A DNA stretch of 64,000 nt, taken from NCBI GenBank assembly GCA_903842455.1, contig CAIMLX010000205.1, positions 62,001 to 126,000 of the forward strand, given 5' to 3'. Positions within the stretch are counted from its first letter, which is position 1, and every line of letters begins with the position of its first letter. Source of the stretch: an uncultured Hyphomicrobiales bacterium. GTDB taxonomy: Bacteria; Pseudomonadota; Alphaproteobacteria; Rhizobiales; Devosiaceae. This document shows positions 16,887-25,596 of this stretch, one piece after another. Under the pieces are notes generated by a model, which saw only the letters and a program-made list of their open reading frames with translations, searched no databases and was not told the origin of the DNA. A program made the translations under genes and the position numbers.

Positions 16887-17150
16887 CTACTTCTTCTTTT
16901 TCCGCTCCGCATGCATGGCTTCGCGGGATTCGGTGAGGAACACTTCGACCTCGTCCAGCGTCGCGGAGTACTCGTAGCCGGCGTTGCCGAAGACGATCTG
17001 CTTGGTGTCGTCGTCGCGCAGCATGTAGCCGCCATGCGCCTCGATCTTGGGGTTGAGCTTCTGGGCGACCAGCAGGCTGACGTTGAACGGCCGGCCGAGA
17101 CGGCGGACGCGGCGTTCCATGGAGGTCTGTGTGTGGGCGCGGCTCGACAT
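16887..17150 (-). CDS. Small basic hypothetical protein
   Basis: 87 residues, soluble. A basic N-terminus (SMERRVRRLGRPFNVSLLVA) is followed by a compact region (EAHGGYMLRDDDTKQIVFGN, AGYEYSATLDEVEVFLTES) and a lysine-rich end (ERKKKK). I do not recognise the family. The stop lies 5 nt before the start of the frameshifted gene, and the 40-residue gene follows, so the three form one short operon. Start at 17150 follows GGGGGCTCC-type sequence that is only a fair ribosome-binding site. Confidence 0.6.
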   Translation of the reverse strand: MSSRAHTQTSMERRVRRLGRPFNVSLLVAQKLNPKIEAHGGYMLRDDDTKQIVFGNAGYEYSATLDEVEVFLTESREAMHAERKKKK

Positions 17151-17291
17151 CGGGGGCTCCTTTGCCCTTCACATAGCGAGCCGGGCGCGCGGTTGCAAAG
17201 GGTGCGCAGCGGCGCACGGTGCCGCTAGGCGGAAATGGCCCTTTGTGGTTTGGTCCGCCCGGGAAACGACAACCTTGCAGCGGGCGACGAC

Positions 17292-20200
17292 ATGGCACTC
17301 AACCTCAATCAGCGCATCCACCGGATCGCGGTTCGGCTCGACGAGCTGACCTACTGGCGCGAGCGCGACAGTGTGCCGGTTACCGGCTGGACGGCGAATG
17401 GTGCGCCGATCGAGGAGGGTGCCCCCTGGCCGACCCGCGAGGGGGTGGTCAGCTTCACGGCCAAGGTGGAGGGCGCGGACAAATGGCCGGTTGGCGAGAC
17501 GCGGCTGATGCTCGACCTGGGTGGCGAGGGGTTGCTGACGCTCGACTACGGGGTCGACAGCGCCAGCTTCGGCAACGATCCATACCACAAGGAATACCCG
17601 GTCAAGGCGCTGGCCTTCGGCATCCGGGCAGAGGCGACGGCCCGGCTGCCGTTCGGCCAGCCGGTGCGCAATCCGGTGCTGGTGGGCGGGCGGCTGAGCT
17701 GGGTGGACCTGACGGTGCACCAGCTGCAATTGCGGCTCAAGCAGATCGTCGAGACCTGCGAATTGCTGCAAGGGCACGACGTGGTGCCGCACCTCGTGGC
17801 GGCAGCCGAAGAGGCGCTGTACGCGCTCGACTGGCCGTCGGGCACCGCCGACTACGTGGCCCGGTTCGCGGCGCAGGATGGGCAGCAGCGCATCTGGCAA
17901 TTGCCGGCGCTCAAGGAGAGGCCGGAGGGGCTGAGCGAGGCGCAGCGCGACAGCGTCGATGCGGCGGATGCCAAGCTGATCGCCCGGCTGCGCGACCTGC
18001 AGAAGCGCTACCCGGCACAGGGAGACATCCTGCTCACCGGCCACGCTCACATCGATCTTGCCTGGCTCTGGCCCTACTCGGAGACGCGGCGGAAGATGCG
18101 GCGGACCTTCTCCACGGCGGTACAGCTGATGGAGGGCAGCAACGAGTACGTCGCGAAGTCCGGCTTCCAGTTCAACCAGTCGACGGCGCACTACTACGCG
18201 CAGATCGAGGACGACGACCCGCACCTGTTCGAGCAGATTCGCGCCAAGGCGGCGTCGGGCGGCTGGGAGACGGTGGGCGGCATGTGGGTGGAGCCCGACA
18301 CCAACATGCCGACGGGCGAGAGCCTGACCCGGCAGGTGCTCTACGGGCAGCTGTATTTCGAGCGCAAGTTCGGCACGCGGCACCGGGTGTGCTGGCTGCC
18401 CGACTGCTTCGGCTTCTCGGGCGGGCTGCCGCAGATCCTCAGGCAAGGCGGCATCGACAGCTTCTTCACCATCAAGGTGAACTGGAACGAGACCAACACC
18501 ATCCCCGCCGACCTGTTCTGGTGGGAGGGGATCGATGGGTCGCGGGTGCTGGCGCACACGTTCAACAATCCGCTCGGCGGCTATAACGGCGTGCTGTCGC
18601 CCGAGGCGTATCTGGCGACGTGGCAGAACTTCAAGGACAAGCACCGGCATCCGCAGACGCTGCTCGCGGTGGGCTATGGCGATGGCGGTGGCGGCGTGAC
18701 GCCCGAAATGGTGGAGCGCGAGATGCAGCTGCGTGATTTCCCCGCGCTGCCCAAGGCGCACTGGGGCAAGGTGTCGGACTATTTCGCGGGCGCGCACAAC
18801 ACGGCGTCGCACACCGAGATGCCGGTGTGGCTGGGCGACATCTACCTCGAGCTGCATCGCGGCACGCTGACGACGCAGAGCGCGGTGAAGAAGGCGCACC
18901 GGCAGGCGGAGCGGGCGCTGATCACGGCGGAAACGCTGGCCTCGCTGGCGCATATGCTCGGCGCCGAGCAGCCGGAGAGCCTTGAGCACATCTGGCGCGT
19001 GGTGCTGAAAAACGAGTTCCACGACATCCTGCCCGGCTCGTCGATCGCCGAGGTTTACGAGGACGCCGAGCGCGAGCTGGCGGATGCGCATGGCCGGGCG
19101 CTGGCGCGGCAGCAGATGGCGCTGTCGACGATTGTCGGCAAGCTGCCCGATGGCGACGTGGCCGATGCGGTGGTGGTGGTCAACCCCTCGCTCAGCCGGC
19201 GGCCGGTACGGGTGACGACGACGGACGGGGCGCGGTTTTCGTCGGACCACATGGTGCCGCCGCTCGGGATCAGGGTGTTTTCGCGGGTCGACCTCGCGCC
19301 GCAGGAGGGGCTCGGCGTCTCCGAGGGGCATCTCGAAAACCTGCACCTCAAGGCAACGATTGGCCTCGATGGTTCGGTGACGAGCCTTGTGCACAAGGCG
19401 ACCGGTCGCGAGGCGCTGGCCGGGCGGGGCAACCAGCTCTGGGTCTACACTATCGACAAGCCGCGTAACTGGGATGCGTGGGACATCGAGGACGACTACG
19501 CCAAGCGCGGTGTGGAGCTGAACCGGCCCGAGAGCATCAAGGTGGTCGAGAACACGCCGACGCGCGTGGCGGTGCGGGTGGTGCGGAAGTTCCGTGCCTC
19601 GACGGTAACGCAGACCTACACGCTCGAGGCCAATGGCACGCGGCTCGATATCGCCACCGAACTCGACTGGCATGACCGGCACTGCCTGCTGCGGACGCTG
19701 ACGCCGGTAGTGGTGCGAACGACGCACGCGACGTTCGAGCATGCCAACGGCGTGGTGAAGCGGGCGACGCACGACAATACGAGCTGGGAGCAGGCGCAGT
19801 TCGAGGTGCCGGCGCACCGGTTCATCGACATGAGCGAGCCGGGGTTCGGCGTGGCGCTGCTGAACGACGCCAAGTACGGGCACTCAGCCAAGGGCAACCT
19901 GCTAGGGCTGAGCCTCGTGCGTTCGCCGCTCTATCCCGATCCGCTGGCGGACGAGGGCGGGCAGCGCTTCACCTACGCGCTCTATCCGCATGCCGGCGAC
20001 TGGCATGAGGGGCGGGTGCGCGAGGAGGCCGAGGACCTGAACCAGCCGATGCTGGCGGGCACGGCGAGCGGCGTGGCCTCGGTGTCGCTGGAGCCGATCG
20101 GCACGGAGGGTATTCCGGCCGCCTTGTCGGGGTTCAAGCCGGCCGAGGACGGCAAGGGGCTGATCTTCCGCGTGTTCGAGCCGAGCGGGCGGCGCGGCGA

Positions 20201-20333
20201 TTTTGCGCTGACGGTGCCGGAGGGGTGGAGCGTTTCCGAGCCGCTGTCGATCATGGAAGAGCCGATGGAGCGAGGCGAGGGCGCCGCGCTCAGGCCATTC
20301 GAGGTGCGGAGCTGGAGGGTTAGCCGGGGGTAG
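17292..20333 (+). CDS. Alpha-mannosidase, glycoside hydrolase family 38
   Basis: 1013 residues. The zinc-binding catalytic domain shows LLTGHAHIDLAWLWPYSETR (two metal ligands, near residue 250) and CWLPDCFGFSGGLPQILRQG, which holds the nucleophile-region aspartate. TIPADLFWWEGIDGSRVLAH follows, then the three-helix middle domain and a beta-rich C-terminal half. GH38 enzymes release mannose from alpha-mannosides with retention. There is no signal peptide, so it is probably cytosolic, acting on imported oligosaccharides. ATG at 17292 matches the usual family N-terminus (LNLNQRIHRIAVRLDEL); an upstream ATG at 17235 is possible. No transporter is adjacent. Confidence 0.9.
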   Translation: MALNLNQRIHRIAVRLDELTYWRERDSVPVTGWTANGAPIEEGAPWPTREGVVSFTAKVEGADKWPVGETRLMLDLGGEGLLTLDYGVDSASFGNDPYHKEYPVKALAFGIRAEATARLPFGQPVRNPVLVGGRLSWVDLTVHQLQLRLKQIVETCELLQGHDVVPHLVAAAEEALYALDWPSGTADYVARFAAQDGQQRIWQLPALKERPEGLSEAQRDSVDAADAKLIARLRDLQKRYPAQGDILLTGHAHIDLAWLWPYSETRRKMRRTFSTAVQLMEGSNEYVAKSGFQFNQSTAHYYAQIEDDDPHLFEQIRAKAASGGWETVGGMWVEPDTNMPTGESLTRQVLYGQLYFERKFGTRHRVCWLPDCFGFSGGLPQILRQGGIDSFFTIKVNWNETNTIPADLFWWEGIDGSRVLAHTFNNPLGGYNGVLSPEAYLATWQNFKDKHRHPQTLLAVGYGDGGGGVTPEMVEREMQLRDFPALPKAHWGKVSDYFAGAHNTASHTEMPVWLGDIYLELHRGTLTTQSAVKKAHRQAERALITAETLASLAHMLGAEQPESLEHIWRVVLKNEFHDILPGSSIAEVYEDAERELADAHGRALARQQMALSTIVGKLPDGDVADAVVVVNPSLSRRPVRVTTTDGARFSSDHMVPPLGIRVFSRVDLAPQEGLGVSEGHLENLHLKATIGLDGSVTSLVHKATGREALAGRGNQLWVYTIDKPRNWDAWDIEDDYAKRGVELNRPESIKVVENTPTRVAVRVVRKFRASTVTQTYTLEANGTRLDIATELDWHDRHCLLRTLTPVVVRTTHATFEHANGVVKRATHDNTSWEQAQFEVPAHRFIDMSEPGFGVALLNDAKYGHSAKGNLLGLSLVRSPLYPDPLADEGGQRFTYALYPHAGDWHEGRVREEAEDLNQPMLAGTASGVASVSLEPIGTEGIPAALSGFKPAEDGKGLIFRVFEPSGRRGDFALTVPEGWSVSEPLSIMEEPMERGEGAALRPFEVRSWRVSRG

Positions 20334-20359
20334 GGGGCTGAGGGGTGGAACGTGAGGCC

Positions 20360-20500
20360 ACCCCTCATCCGCCCTTCGGGCACCTTCTCCCACAAGGGGA
20401 GAAGGCGAACACTCCGCGATTTCCCCTCTTCACCATCGGCATGGCGGCTCCATCGCCTTCTCCCCTTGTGGGAGAAGGTGGCGGCAGCCGGATGAGGGGT
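20360..20500. repeat. Large inverted intergenic repeat (RIME-like), copy 1
   Basis: The arms at 20360-20408 and 20453-20500 are near-perfect inverted copies about 48 nt long. Each arm also holds its own hairpin, CTTCTCCC-ACAAGG-GGAGAAG. The loop contains CGAACACTC. Elements of this sort are common between genes of Hyphomicrobiales. It lies between two convergent genes and may end transcription. Confidence 0.75.
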
Positions 20501-20522
20501 TGTCTCGAGTGCCTAGGGACGA

Positions 20523-21359
20523 TCAGCCCGTCACGATTTCGGTGTCGTCCCGGCCACCCCATTCGGCCCACGAGCCGTCGTAGAGGATGACGTCGCGGGC
20601 GCCTGCCTGCTCCAGCGCGAGCTTGAGGGTGGCGGCGGTGACGCCGGAGCCGCAGGTGGTGACGATCGGCTTGGTCAGGTCGATGCCGGCGGCGGCGAAC
20701 TGGGCTTTCAGCGTGTCGGGCGACTTGAGCCGGCCGTTTTCGACGAGGGTCGTGGCGGGAGCCGAGATGGCGTTCGGCATGTGGCCGGACCTGAGGCCGG
20801 GGCGGGGTTCCGCGTCGGTGCCGGCAAAGCGGCCGGCGGGTCGGGCGTCGATGATCTGGCGGTGGCCGGTGCGGACGAGGGCCTGCATGTCGGCGAGCAG
20901 GGCGACGCGACCGGGGTCGAAGTCGGCGTTGAAGCTGGTCGCGGGGCGCGCGACTTCCGCGGTTTCGAGCGGGCGGTTCTCGGCGCGCCAGGCGGGGAGG
21001 CCGCCCGAGAGGATGCGCACGTCTTTGGCGCCCATGACGGCAAAGGTCCAGCGGACGCGGGGAGCCGAGGAGAGGCCGGCGCCATCGTAGACCACGATGG
21101 TATCGGTGTCGGCGACGCCGAGGCGGCCGGCGAGGGCGGCGAAGTCGGCAGGCGGCATCAGCATGTGGGGCAGGGGCGTCGATAGATCAGCGTACTGATC
21201 GACATCGAACCAGATGGCGCCGGGGATGTGGCCGGCGAGATACTCGGCGCGCGGGTCGCGGGCGAGGGCGGGCAGATACCAGCTGCCATCGACGACGACG
21301 ACGTCGGGATCGTTGAGGTGGTCGGCGAGCCAGGCGGGGGTGACGAAGGGGGTGGTCAT
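20523..21359 (-). CDS. sseA: 3-mercaptopyruvate/thiosulfate sulfurtransferase
   Basis: 278 residues with two rhodanese domains. The N-terminal inactive domain is near 10-125 (DGSWYLPALARDPRAEYLAG, HIPGAIWFDVDQYADLSTPL). The catalytic domain is near 150-275, with the active-site loop in VTTCGSGVTAATL; Cys is near residue 234. A CGSGVTA loop is typical of mercaptopyruvate sulfurtransferases rather than thiosulfate-specific rhodaneses. It transfers sulfane sulfur to thiols or cyanide in the cytosol. ATG at 21359 begins right before the first domain. It is divergent from rsgA. Confidence 0.9.
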   Translation of the reverse strand: MTTPFVTPAWLADHLNDPDVVVVDGSWYLPALARDPRAEYLAGHIPGAIWFDVDQYADLSTPLPHMLMPPADFAALAGRLGVADTDTIVVYDGAGLSSAPRVRWTFAVMGAKDVRILSGGLPAWRAENRPLETAEVARPATSFNADFDPGRVALLADMQALVRTGHRQIIDARPAGRFAGTDAEPRPGLRSGHMPNAISAPATTLVENGRLKSPDTLKAQFAAAGIDLTKPIVTTCGSGVTAATLKLALEQAGARDVILYDGSWAEWGGRDDTEIVTG

Positions 21360-21488
21360 GGCGGTGGTCCTGATTTCTGCGCGCAGCGTAGTCAGGTTCG
21401 GCGCCGGACGGAAGGCATCGAGCGGGTTTGACAGGGACGCGGCGCGGGAGTTAACTGGTGCTTCGCCGCGCAACAGAGGAGGCGTCCG

Positions 21489-21533
21489 ATGACAGACATT
21501 GTGAGCAACGCCTTCCGTCGCGCCGCCGCGTAG
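21489..21533 (+). CDS. Possible 14-residue leader peptide upstream of rsgA
   Basis: ATG at 21489 preceded by a strong AGAGGAGG at good spacing opens a frame MTDIVSNAFRRAAA that ends at a TAG 62 nt before the rsgA start. The Shine-Dalgarno is far better than that of rsgA itself, so ribosomes probably load here. A regulatory leader is a guess. Confidence 0.35.
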   Translation: MTDIVSNAFRRAAA

Positions 21534-21595
21534 CTTCCGAACACACGGAATTCCGGCGGGCGCCTTCATGGCCCTGATTTCCAAGGAATTCCATC

Positions 21596-22669
21596 TTGCT
21601 CAAACAGTTTGGCTGGAGCGATGCGCTTCAGCAGCAATTTGCCATGCATGCCGCCGCGGGACTGGTCCCGGCGCGGGTCGTCGTGCAGCAGCGCGGTCTC
21701 TATGAAATCGCAACCGAAGCCGGGGAGCTTCACGCCACGCTAGCCGGCCGGCTCGCCTATGAGGCCGAGGAGGGGGATTACCCCGTCACCGGCGACTGGG
21801 TCGCCGTGCTGGCGCGTCCCGATGAGGGGGGCGCGACGATCCAGCACGTGCTGCCGCGCAGCAGCAGTTTCGTCCGCCGCGCCAGTGGTCCGGGGATGGC
21901 CCGGCAGCAGGTGGTGGCGGCCAATGTCGACGTGGCGCTGCTCGCCGCCTCGATGAATGCCGACCTCAATCCCCGGCGGATCGAACGCTACCTGGCAACG
22001 GCGTGGGAGAGCGGCGCGCAGCCGGTCGTCGTGCTGACCAAGGCCGACATGTGCGCGGACGCAGAGGAGCGCATCGGCGAGATCGAGGCGGTGGCGATGG
22101 GGGCGCCGGTGGTGGCGGTATCGGCAGTGACGGGGGCCGGGCTGGATGAACTGCGCGCCTATCTCAGCCCCGGTCGCACCGCCGTGCTGCTCGGCAGCTC
22201 CGGTGTCGGCAAATCGACGCTGGTCAACGCGCTGGCCGGGCGCTTGCAGATGGCGACGCAGGCGATCCGCGAGGACGATGCCCGCGGCCGCCACACGACG
22301 ACGCACCGCGAACTGGTGTTGCTGCCGGGCGGCGCGCTGATCCTCGATACGCCCGGCATGCGTGAACTCGGCCTGTGGGACGCGGGCGACGGCATGTCGA
22401 CGGCCTTTTCCGACATCGAGGCGCTGGCAGCGCAGTGCCGGTTCCACGACTGCCGGCACGAGAGCGAACCCGGCTGCGCGGTTGCCGCGGCGCTGGAGGG
22501 CGGGACGCTCGATGCGGCGCGCTGGCGTGCCTGGGGCAAGCTGCAGCGTGAGCTGGCGTTTCAGCACAACAAGGACGACCCGCGGGCGCACGCGGCAAGC
22601 CGGAAGGTGTGGGTGCAGCGCAGCAAGCGCAATCGCGCCGAGACGAAGCATCGGCAGCGGTATGAGTGA
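21596..22669 (+). CDS. rsgA: Ribosome small-subunit-dependent GTPase A
   Basis: 357 residues from a TTG start with AAGGA 10 nt upstream. An N-terminal OB-fold (about 1-95) is followed by a circularly permuted GTPase domain: the G4 motif TKAD near residue 148 comes before the G1 motif LLGSSGVGKSTLVNAL near 199, then G3 in ILDTPGMRELGLWDAG. The C-terminal zinc knuckle is CRFHDCRHESEPGC. RsgA acts late in 30S ribosomal subunit maturation. The basic C-terminus (KVWVQRSKRNRAETKHRQRY) is usual. All key motifs are intact. Confidence 0.94.
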   Translation: MLKQFGWSDALQQQFAMHAAAGLVPARVVVQQRGLYEIATEAGELHATLAGRLAYEAEEGDYPVTGDWVAVLARPDEGGATIQHVLPRSSSFVRRASGPGMARQQVVAANVDVALLAASMNADLNPRRIERYLATAWESGAQPVVVLTKADMCADAEERIGEIEAVAMGAPVVAVSAVTGAGLDELRAYLSPGRTAVLLGSSGVGKSTLVNALAGRLQMATQAIREDDARGRHTTTHRELVLLPGGALILDTPGMRELGLWDAGDGMSTAFSDIEALAAQCRFHDCRHESEPGCAVAAALEGGTLDAARWRAWGKLQRELAFQHNKDDPRAHAASRKVWVQRSKRNRAETKHRQRYE

Positions 22670-22694
22670 GGGAGTGGTGGGGCGTGTGGTCGTT

Positions 22695-22765
22695 GTGCCT
22701 GTACCGTACTGCCCCCTCCACCAAGCTTCGCTTGGTCCCCCTTCCCCGCCAACGCGGTGGAGGAC
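22695..22765. repeat. Short palindromic intergenic repeat
   Basis: CCCTCCACC, the small hairpin AAGCTTCGCTTGG, and GGTGGAGG further on form an imperfect inverted repeat between the convergent rsgA and sulfatase genes. It resembles fragments of the larger repeats at 24.4 and 51.7 kb. Confidence 0.45.
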
Positions 22766-22779
22766 CACCAGTGGCCCCG

Positions 22780-24297
22780 TCAGGGCTTTGTCGTGACAAC
22801 GCCCTCGGGCGTCAATTCCTTCAGGGCGAGGGTCTGGTCGAGGTGGGTGGCGCGCCAGCGCAGCAGGCGCTCGGCCATCTCGATGCGGGTGCGGAGGTGG
22901 GCCGGGTCCTCGGCGAGGTTCACACGGTTTTCGGGGTCGCGCTCGAGGTCGAAGAGCAGTGGGGGCAGGGTGGGGAAGTGGACGTATTTCCACTTCGCGG
23001 TGCGGGTGACGGAGAGGTTGAGTTCGGTGGAGCGGGCTTCAAACCAGCTTTCGGCAAACTGGCTGGCAACCTCGCGGAAGTCGAACTCCCAATGCACGGC
23101 GTCGCGCCAGCGCGGCGGGGTCGCCGCATCCTGCAGGAAGGGTTCGAGGGATCGGCCGTCGGGCTGGTGCAAGGCCTCGACGTCCATCGCTTCAAGCAGG
23201 GTGGGGAAGAGGTCGACGGCCTCGGTGAAGTCGGTGACCTTGCGGCCGAGCGCGTCCTGCCGGGGGTCGCGGATGATCAGTGGGATGTGCTGGGACTGGT
23301 CAAAGTAGCCGCCCTTGCCGAGGGCGAAGTGGTCGCCGAGCATTTCGGCGTGATCGGAGGTGAAGACGATGAAGGTGTCGTCCCACTCGCCGCGCTCGGT
23401 GATGGCGTCGAAGACGCGGCCGAGCTGGGCGTCCACCTCGGCGATCATGCCGTAGTAGGTGGCCTTGATCTGGCGGAACTCGGCGTCGGTGATTTTGGCA
23501 ACGCGGCTGGTGGCGCCGGGGATGAAGTGGTCGGTGGTGGCGGTATCGAGGAAGTAATCCATCAGCGGATGGCCGCTGGCCTCGGCGCGGCGGCTTTCGG
23601 CGCGGGCGAAACCATCGACTTCGTCGGGCGCGAACAGGGTGTTGTAAGGCGCGGGCACGATGAAGGGCGGGTGCGGGCGGATGTAGCTCAGGTGGGCGAA
23701 CCAGGGGCGCTCGCCGACCTGTTCCTCGAGCCAGCGCAGGAACTCGCCGGTGAGGAAGGCGGTCTGGGTCTGGTCGGCGCTGTAGGCAGGCGGGGCGCTG
23801 GTGATGCGGCCGGGTTCGACGCCGACGGGCAGGTGAGCTTCGGCGTTGTCGCCGAACTTCAGGCCCTGCGGGGCGAGCCAGCTGAGCCAGGGCCGCTCGT
23901 GCTCGGGCAGCTTCACCCGTGTGGTGAAGCCGGGGAGGACGCATTCGTAGGAGGTGAGGTCGGGATCCTTGGGGTATCGGCCGGTGGGATCGAGCGAGAC
24001 GTCGGTGTAGCCGAACAGCGTCGGATCGTAGCCGGCGCGGCGGGCGGCCTTGGCGATGTTGTCGAAGCGGTTCGCCAGCGGAGTGCCGTTGCGGACCACG
24101 CGGTTGTTCATCTGGTAGAGGCCGGTATAGAGCGCGGCGCGGGCCGGCGAGCACGGGGCGGCCTGAGAGAAGTGGTTCAGGAAGGCGACGCCGTCGGCGG
24201 CCAGCGCATCAAGGTTCGGGGTCCTGACGTGCGGGTGGCCGGCATACCCGGTGGCGGAACCGCGCCACTGGTCGGCTGTGATGAAGAGGATGTTCAT
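22780..24297 (-). CDS. Sulfatase-superfamily hydrolase, phosphonate monoester hydrolase (PehA)-like
   Basis: 505 residues. The formylglycine motif CSPAR is at residues 49-53 (SQAAPCSPARAALYTGLYQM). Metal ligands lie in FITADQWRG at the N-terminus and IVFTSDHAEMLGDH in the middle. Sequence features shared with rhizobial and Burkholderia phosphonate monoester hydrolases include RRAGYDPTLFGYTD, HLSYIRPHPPFIVPAPYN, and near the end KYVHFPTLPPLLFDLERDP. These enzymes cleave phosphonate monoesters, phosphodiesters and some sulfates. No signal peptide is seen, so substrates would be imported. It is the last gene of the ABC importer unit that begins with a PhoB box, which favours phosphorus over sulfur esters. 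Confidence 0.8.
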   Translation of the reverse strand: MNILFITADQWRGSATGYAGHPHVRTPNLDALAADGVAFLNHFSQAAPCSPARAALYTGLYQMNNRVVRNGTPLANRFDNIAKAARRAGYDPTLFGYTDVSLDPTGRYPKDPDLTSYECVLPGFTTRVKLPEHERPWLSWLAPQGLKFGDNAEAHLPVGVEPGRITSAPPAYSADQTQTAFLTGEFLRWLEEQVGERPWFAHLSYIRPHPPFIVPAPYNTLFAPDEVDGFARAESRRAEASGHPLMDYFLDTATTDHFIPGATSRVAKITDAEFRQIKATYYGMIAEVDAQLGRVFDAITERGEWDDTFIVFTSDHAEMLGDHFALGKGGYFDQSQHIPLIIRDPRQDALGRKVTDFTEAVDLFPTLLEAMDVEALHQPDGRSLEPFLQDAATPPRWRDAVHWEFDFREVASQFAESWFEARSTELNLSVTRTAKWKYVHFPTLPPLLFDLERDPENRVNLAEDPAHLRTRIEMAERLLRWRATHLDQTLALKELTPEGVVTTKP

Positions 24298-24317
24298 GGG
24301 TCGCCCGTGTTCGATTG

Positions 24318-24502
24318 CATCCGATAACCCCCTCTCCTCAGTTTCGCTAGGCGGCAAGCCGCCAAGCTTCACTATCCTCCCCCGCCGAGGGGGAGGAGAC
24401 GAACACTCTACGTGGCGCCTCCATCACCTCCTCGCCCCTTGCGGGAGAGGATAGCGGAGCTTGTGAGCGTAGCGAGCTAGCGAAGCTGAGGAGAGTGGGC
24501 CA
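24318..24502. repeat. Large inverted intergenic repeat (RIME-like), copy 2
   Basis: CCCCTCTCCTCAGTTTCGCTAG at the left pairs imperfectly with CTAGCGAAGCTGAGGAGAG at the right. Inner arms around 24372-24392 and 24424-24450 are also inverted. The loop again reads CGAACACTC followed by CTCCATCACCTCC, as in the copy at 20.4 kb, so the two belong to one family. It lies between the sulfatase and the ABC ATPase, both on the minus strand. Confidence 0.7.
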
Positions 24503-24508
24503 TAGCGC

Positions 24509-25576
24509 TCAACTGCCGAGAACGAGGACGTCGGACGACGCGATGCCAAGGCGGACAGGGGTGCCGTGAGTGGGCGGTGGCGTGCGCTGGTCGTTGAAGG
24601 TGTCGAGGCTGATGGTGTTGCCGCCGAGGTCGACCTTGAGGCGGATGACGGAGCCGAGGAAGTGGACTTCGGCCACCCTGCCTTCGAGCTGGATGTCGCG
24701 GCCGGTGACGTCGGACAGCGAGACGGCCTCGGGGCGCATGGTCAGCGCGATCGCCTCGCCGGTGCGGGCGGTTGCCGGCAGGGCGGGGATGGTGACGGTG
24801 GAGGCGCCGATCTGCACCGACTTGCGGCCGGCATCGGCGACGGTGGCGTTCAGCGTGTTGAGCTGGCCGACGAAGGTGGCGACGAAGCGGGTCTGCGGGC
24901 GGTTGTAGATCTCGAACGGCGCGCCGAACTGCTCGACATTGCCGGCATTCATCACGACGATGCGGTCGGAGATCGACAGCGCCTCTTCCTGGTCATGTGT
25001 GACGAAGACGGTGGTGATGCCGAGCTCGCGCTGGATCTCGCGGATCTGCTCGCGCAGCGAGACACGAATCTTGGCGTCGAGGGCGGAAAGCGGCTCGTCG
25101 AGCAGCAGCATGCGCGGGCTGGGCGCCAGGGCACGGGCGAGGGCGACGCGCTGCTGCTGGCCGCCCGACAGCTCGAACGGGAAGCGTTTGCCGTAGCCGG
25201 TGAGGCCGATCAGCTTCAGCATCTCCTCGACCCGGGCCTCGCGTTGCGCCCGGGGCACGTTGGCGATCTTCAGCCCGAAACCGACATTGTCGGCGACGTT
25301 CATATTGGGGAACAGCGCGTAGGCCTGGAACACCATGCCGATCTGGCGCTTGTTCGGCGCCAGCGTAGTGATGTCGTGCCCGTCGACGGTGATGCTGCCG
25401 CTCGTCGGCTTCTCGAAGCCGGCGATCATCCGGAGGATCGTGGTCTTGCCGCAGCCCGACGGGCCGAGCAGCGTGACGAACTCGCCCTGGTTGAAGCTCA
25501 CGTCGACGCCCTTCACCACCTGGTTTGTCCCGAAGGCCTTCACCAGCTTGTCGATGCGGAGAAACTCTGCGGCCAT
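24509..25576 (-). CDS. ABC importer ATP-binding protein (PotA/FbpC/PhnT class)
   Basis: 355 residues. The nucleotide-binding domain has Walker A LLGPSGCGKTTILRMIAG near residue 37, a Q-loop (GMVFQAYALFPNM), signature LSGGQQQRVALARALA, Walker B MLLLDEPLSALDAKIR and an H-loop (VFVTHDQEEALSISDR). The C-terminal TOBE-like region (about 245-355) is typical of importers for spermidine, ferric iron and aminoethylphosphonate. It follows the second permease after 20 nt. The neighbouring hydrolase and PhoB box suggest an organophosphorus substrate; the class alone cannot tell. Confidence 0.9.
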   Translation of the reverse strand: MAAEFLRIDKLVKAFGTNQVVKGVDVSFNQGEFVTLLGPSGCGKTTILRMIAGFEKPTSGSITVDGHDITTLAPNKRQIGMVFQAYALFPNMNVADNVGFGLKIANVPRAQREARVEEMLKLIGLTGYGKRFPFELSGGQQQRVALARALAPSPRMLLLDEPLSALDAKIRVSLREQIREIQRELGITTVFVTHDQEEALSISDRIVVMNAGNVEQFGAPFEIYNRPQTRFVATFVGQLNTLNATVADAGRKSVQIGASTVTIPALPATARTGEAIALTMRPEAVSLSDVTGRDIQLEGRVAEVHFLGSVIRLKVDLGGNTISLDTFNDQRTPPPTHGTPVRLGIASSDVLVLGS

Positions 25577-25596
25577 TCGATCGGTCCTTGCGGGCG

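Noticed and set aside
17169-19883. A long minus-strand open frame opposite the alpha-mannosidase
   Set aside because: Arg/His/Pro-rich shadow of a well-conserved GH38 gene; no domain or ribosome-binding support.
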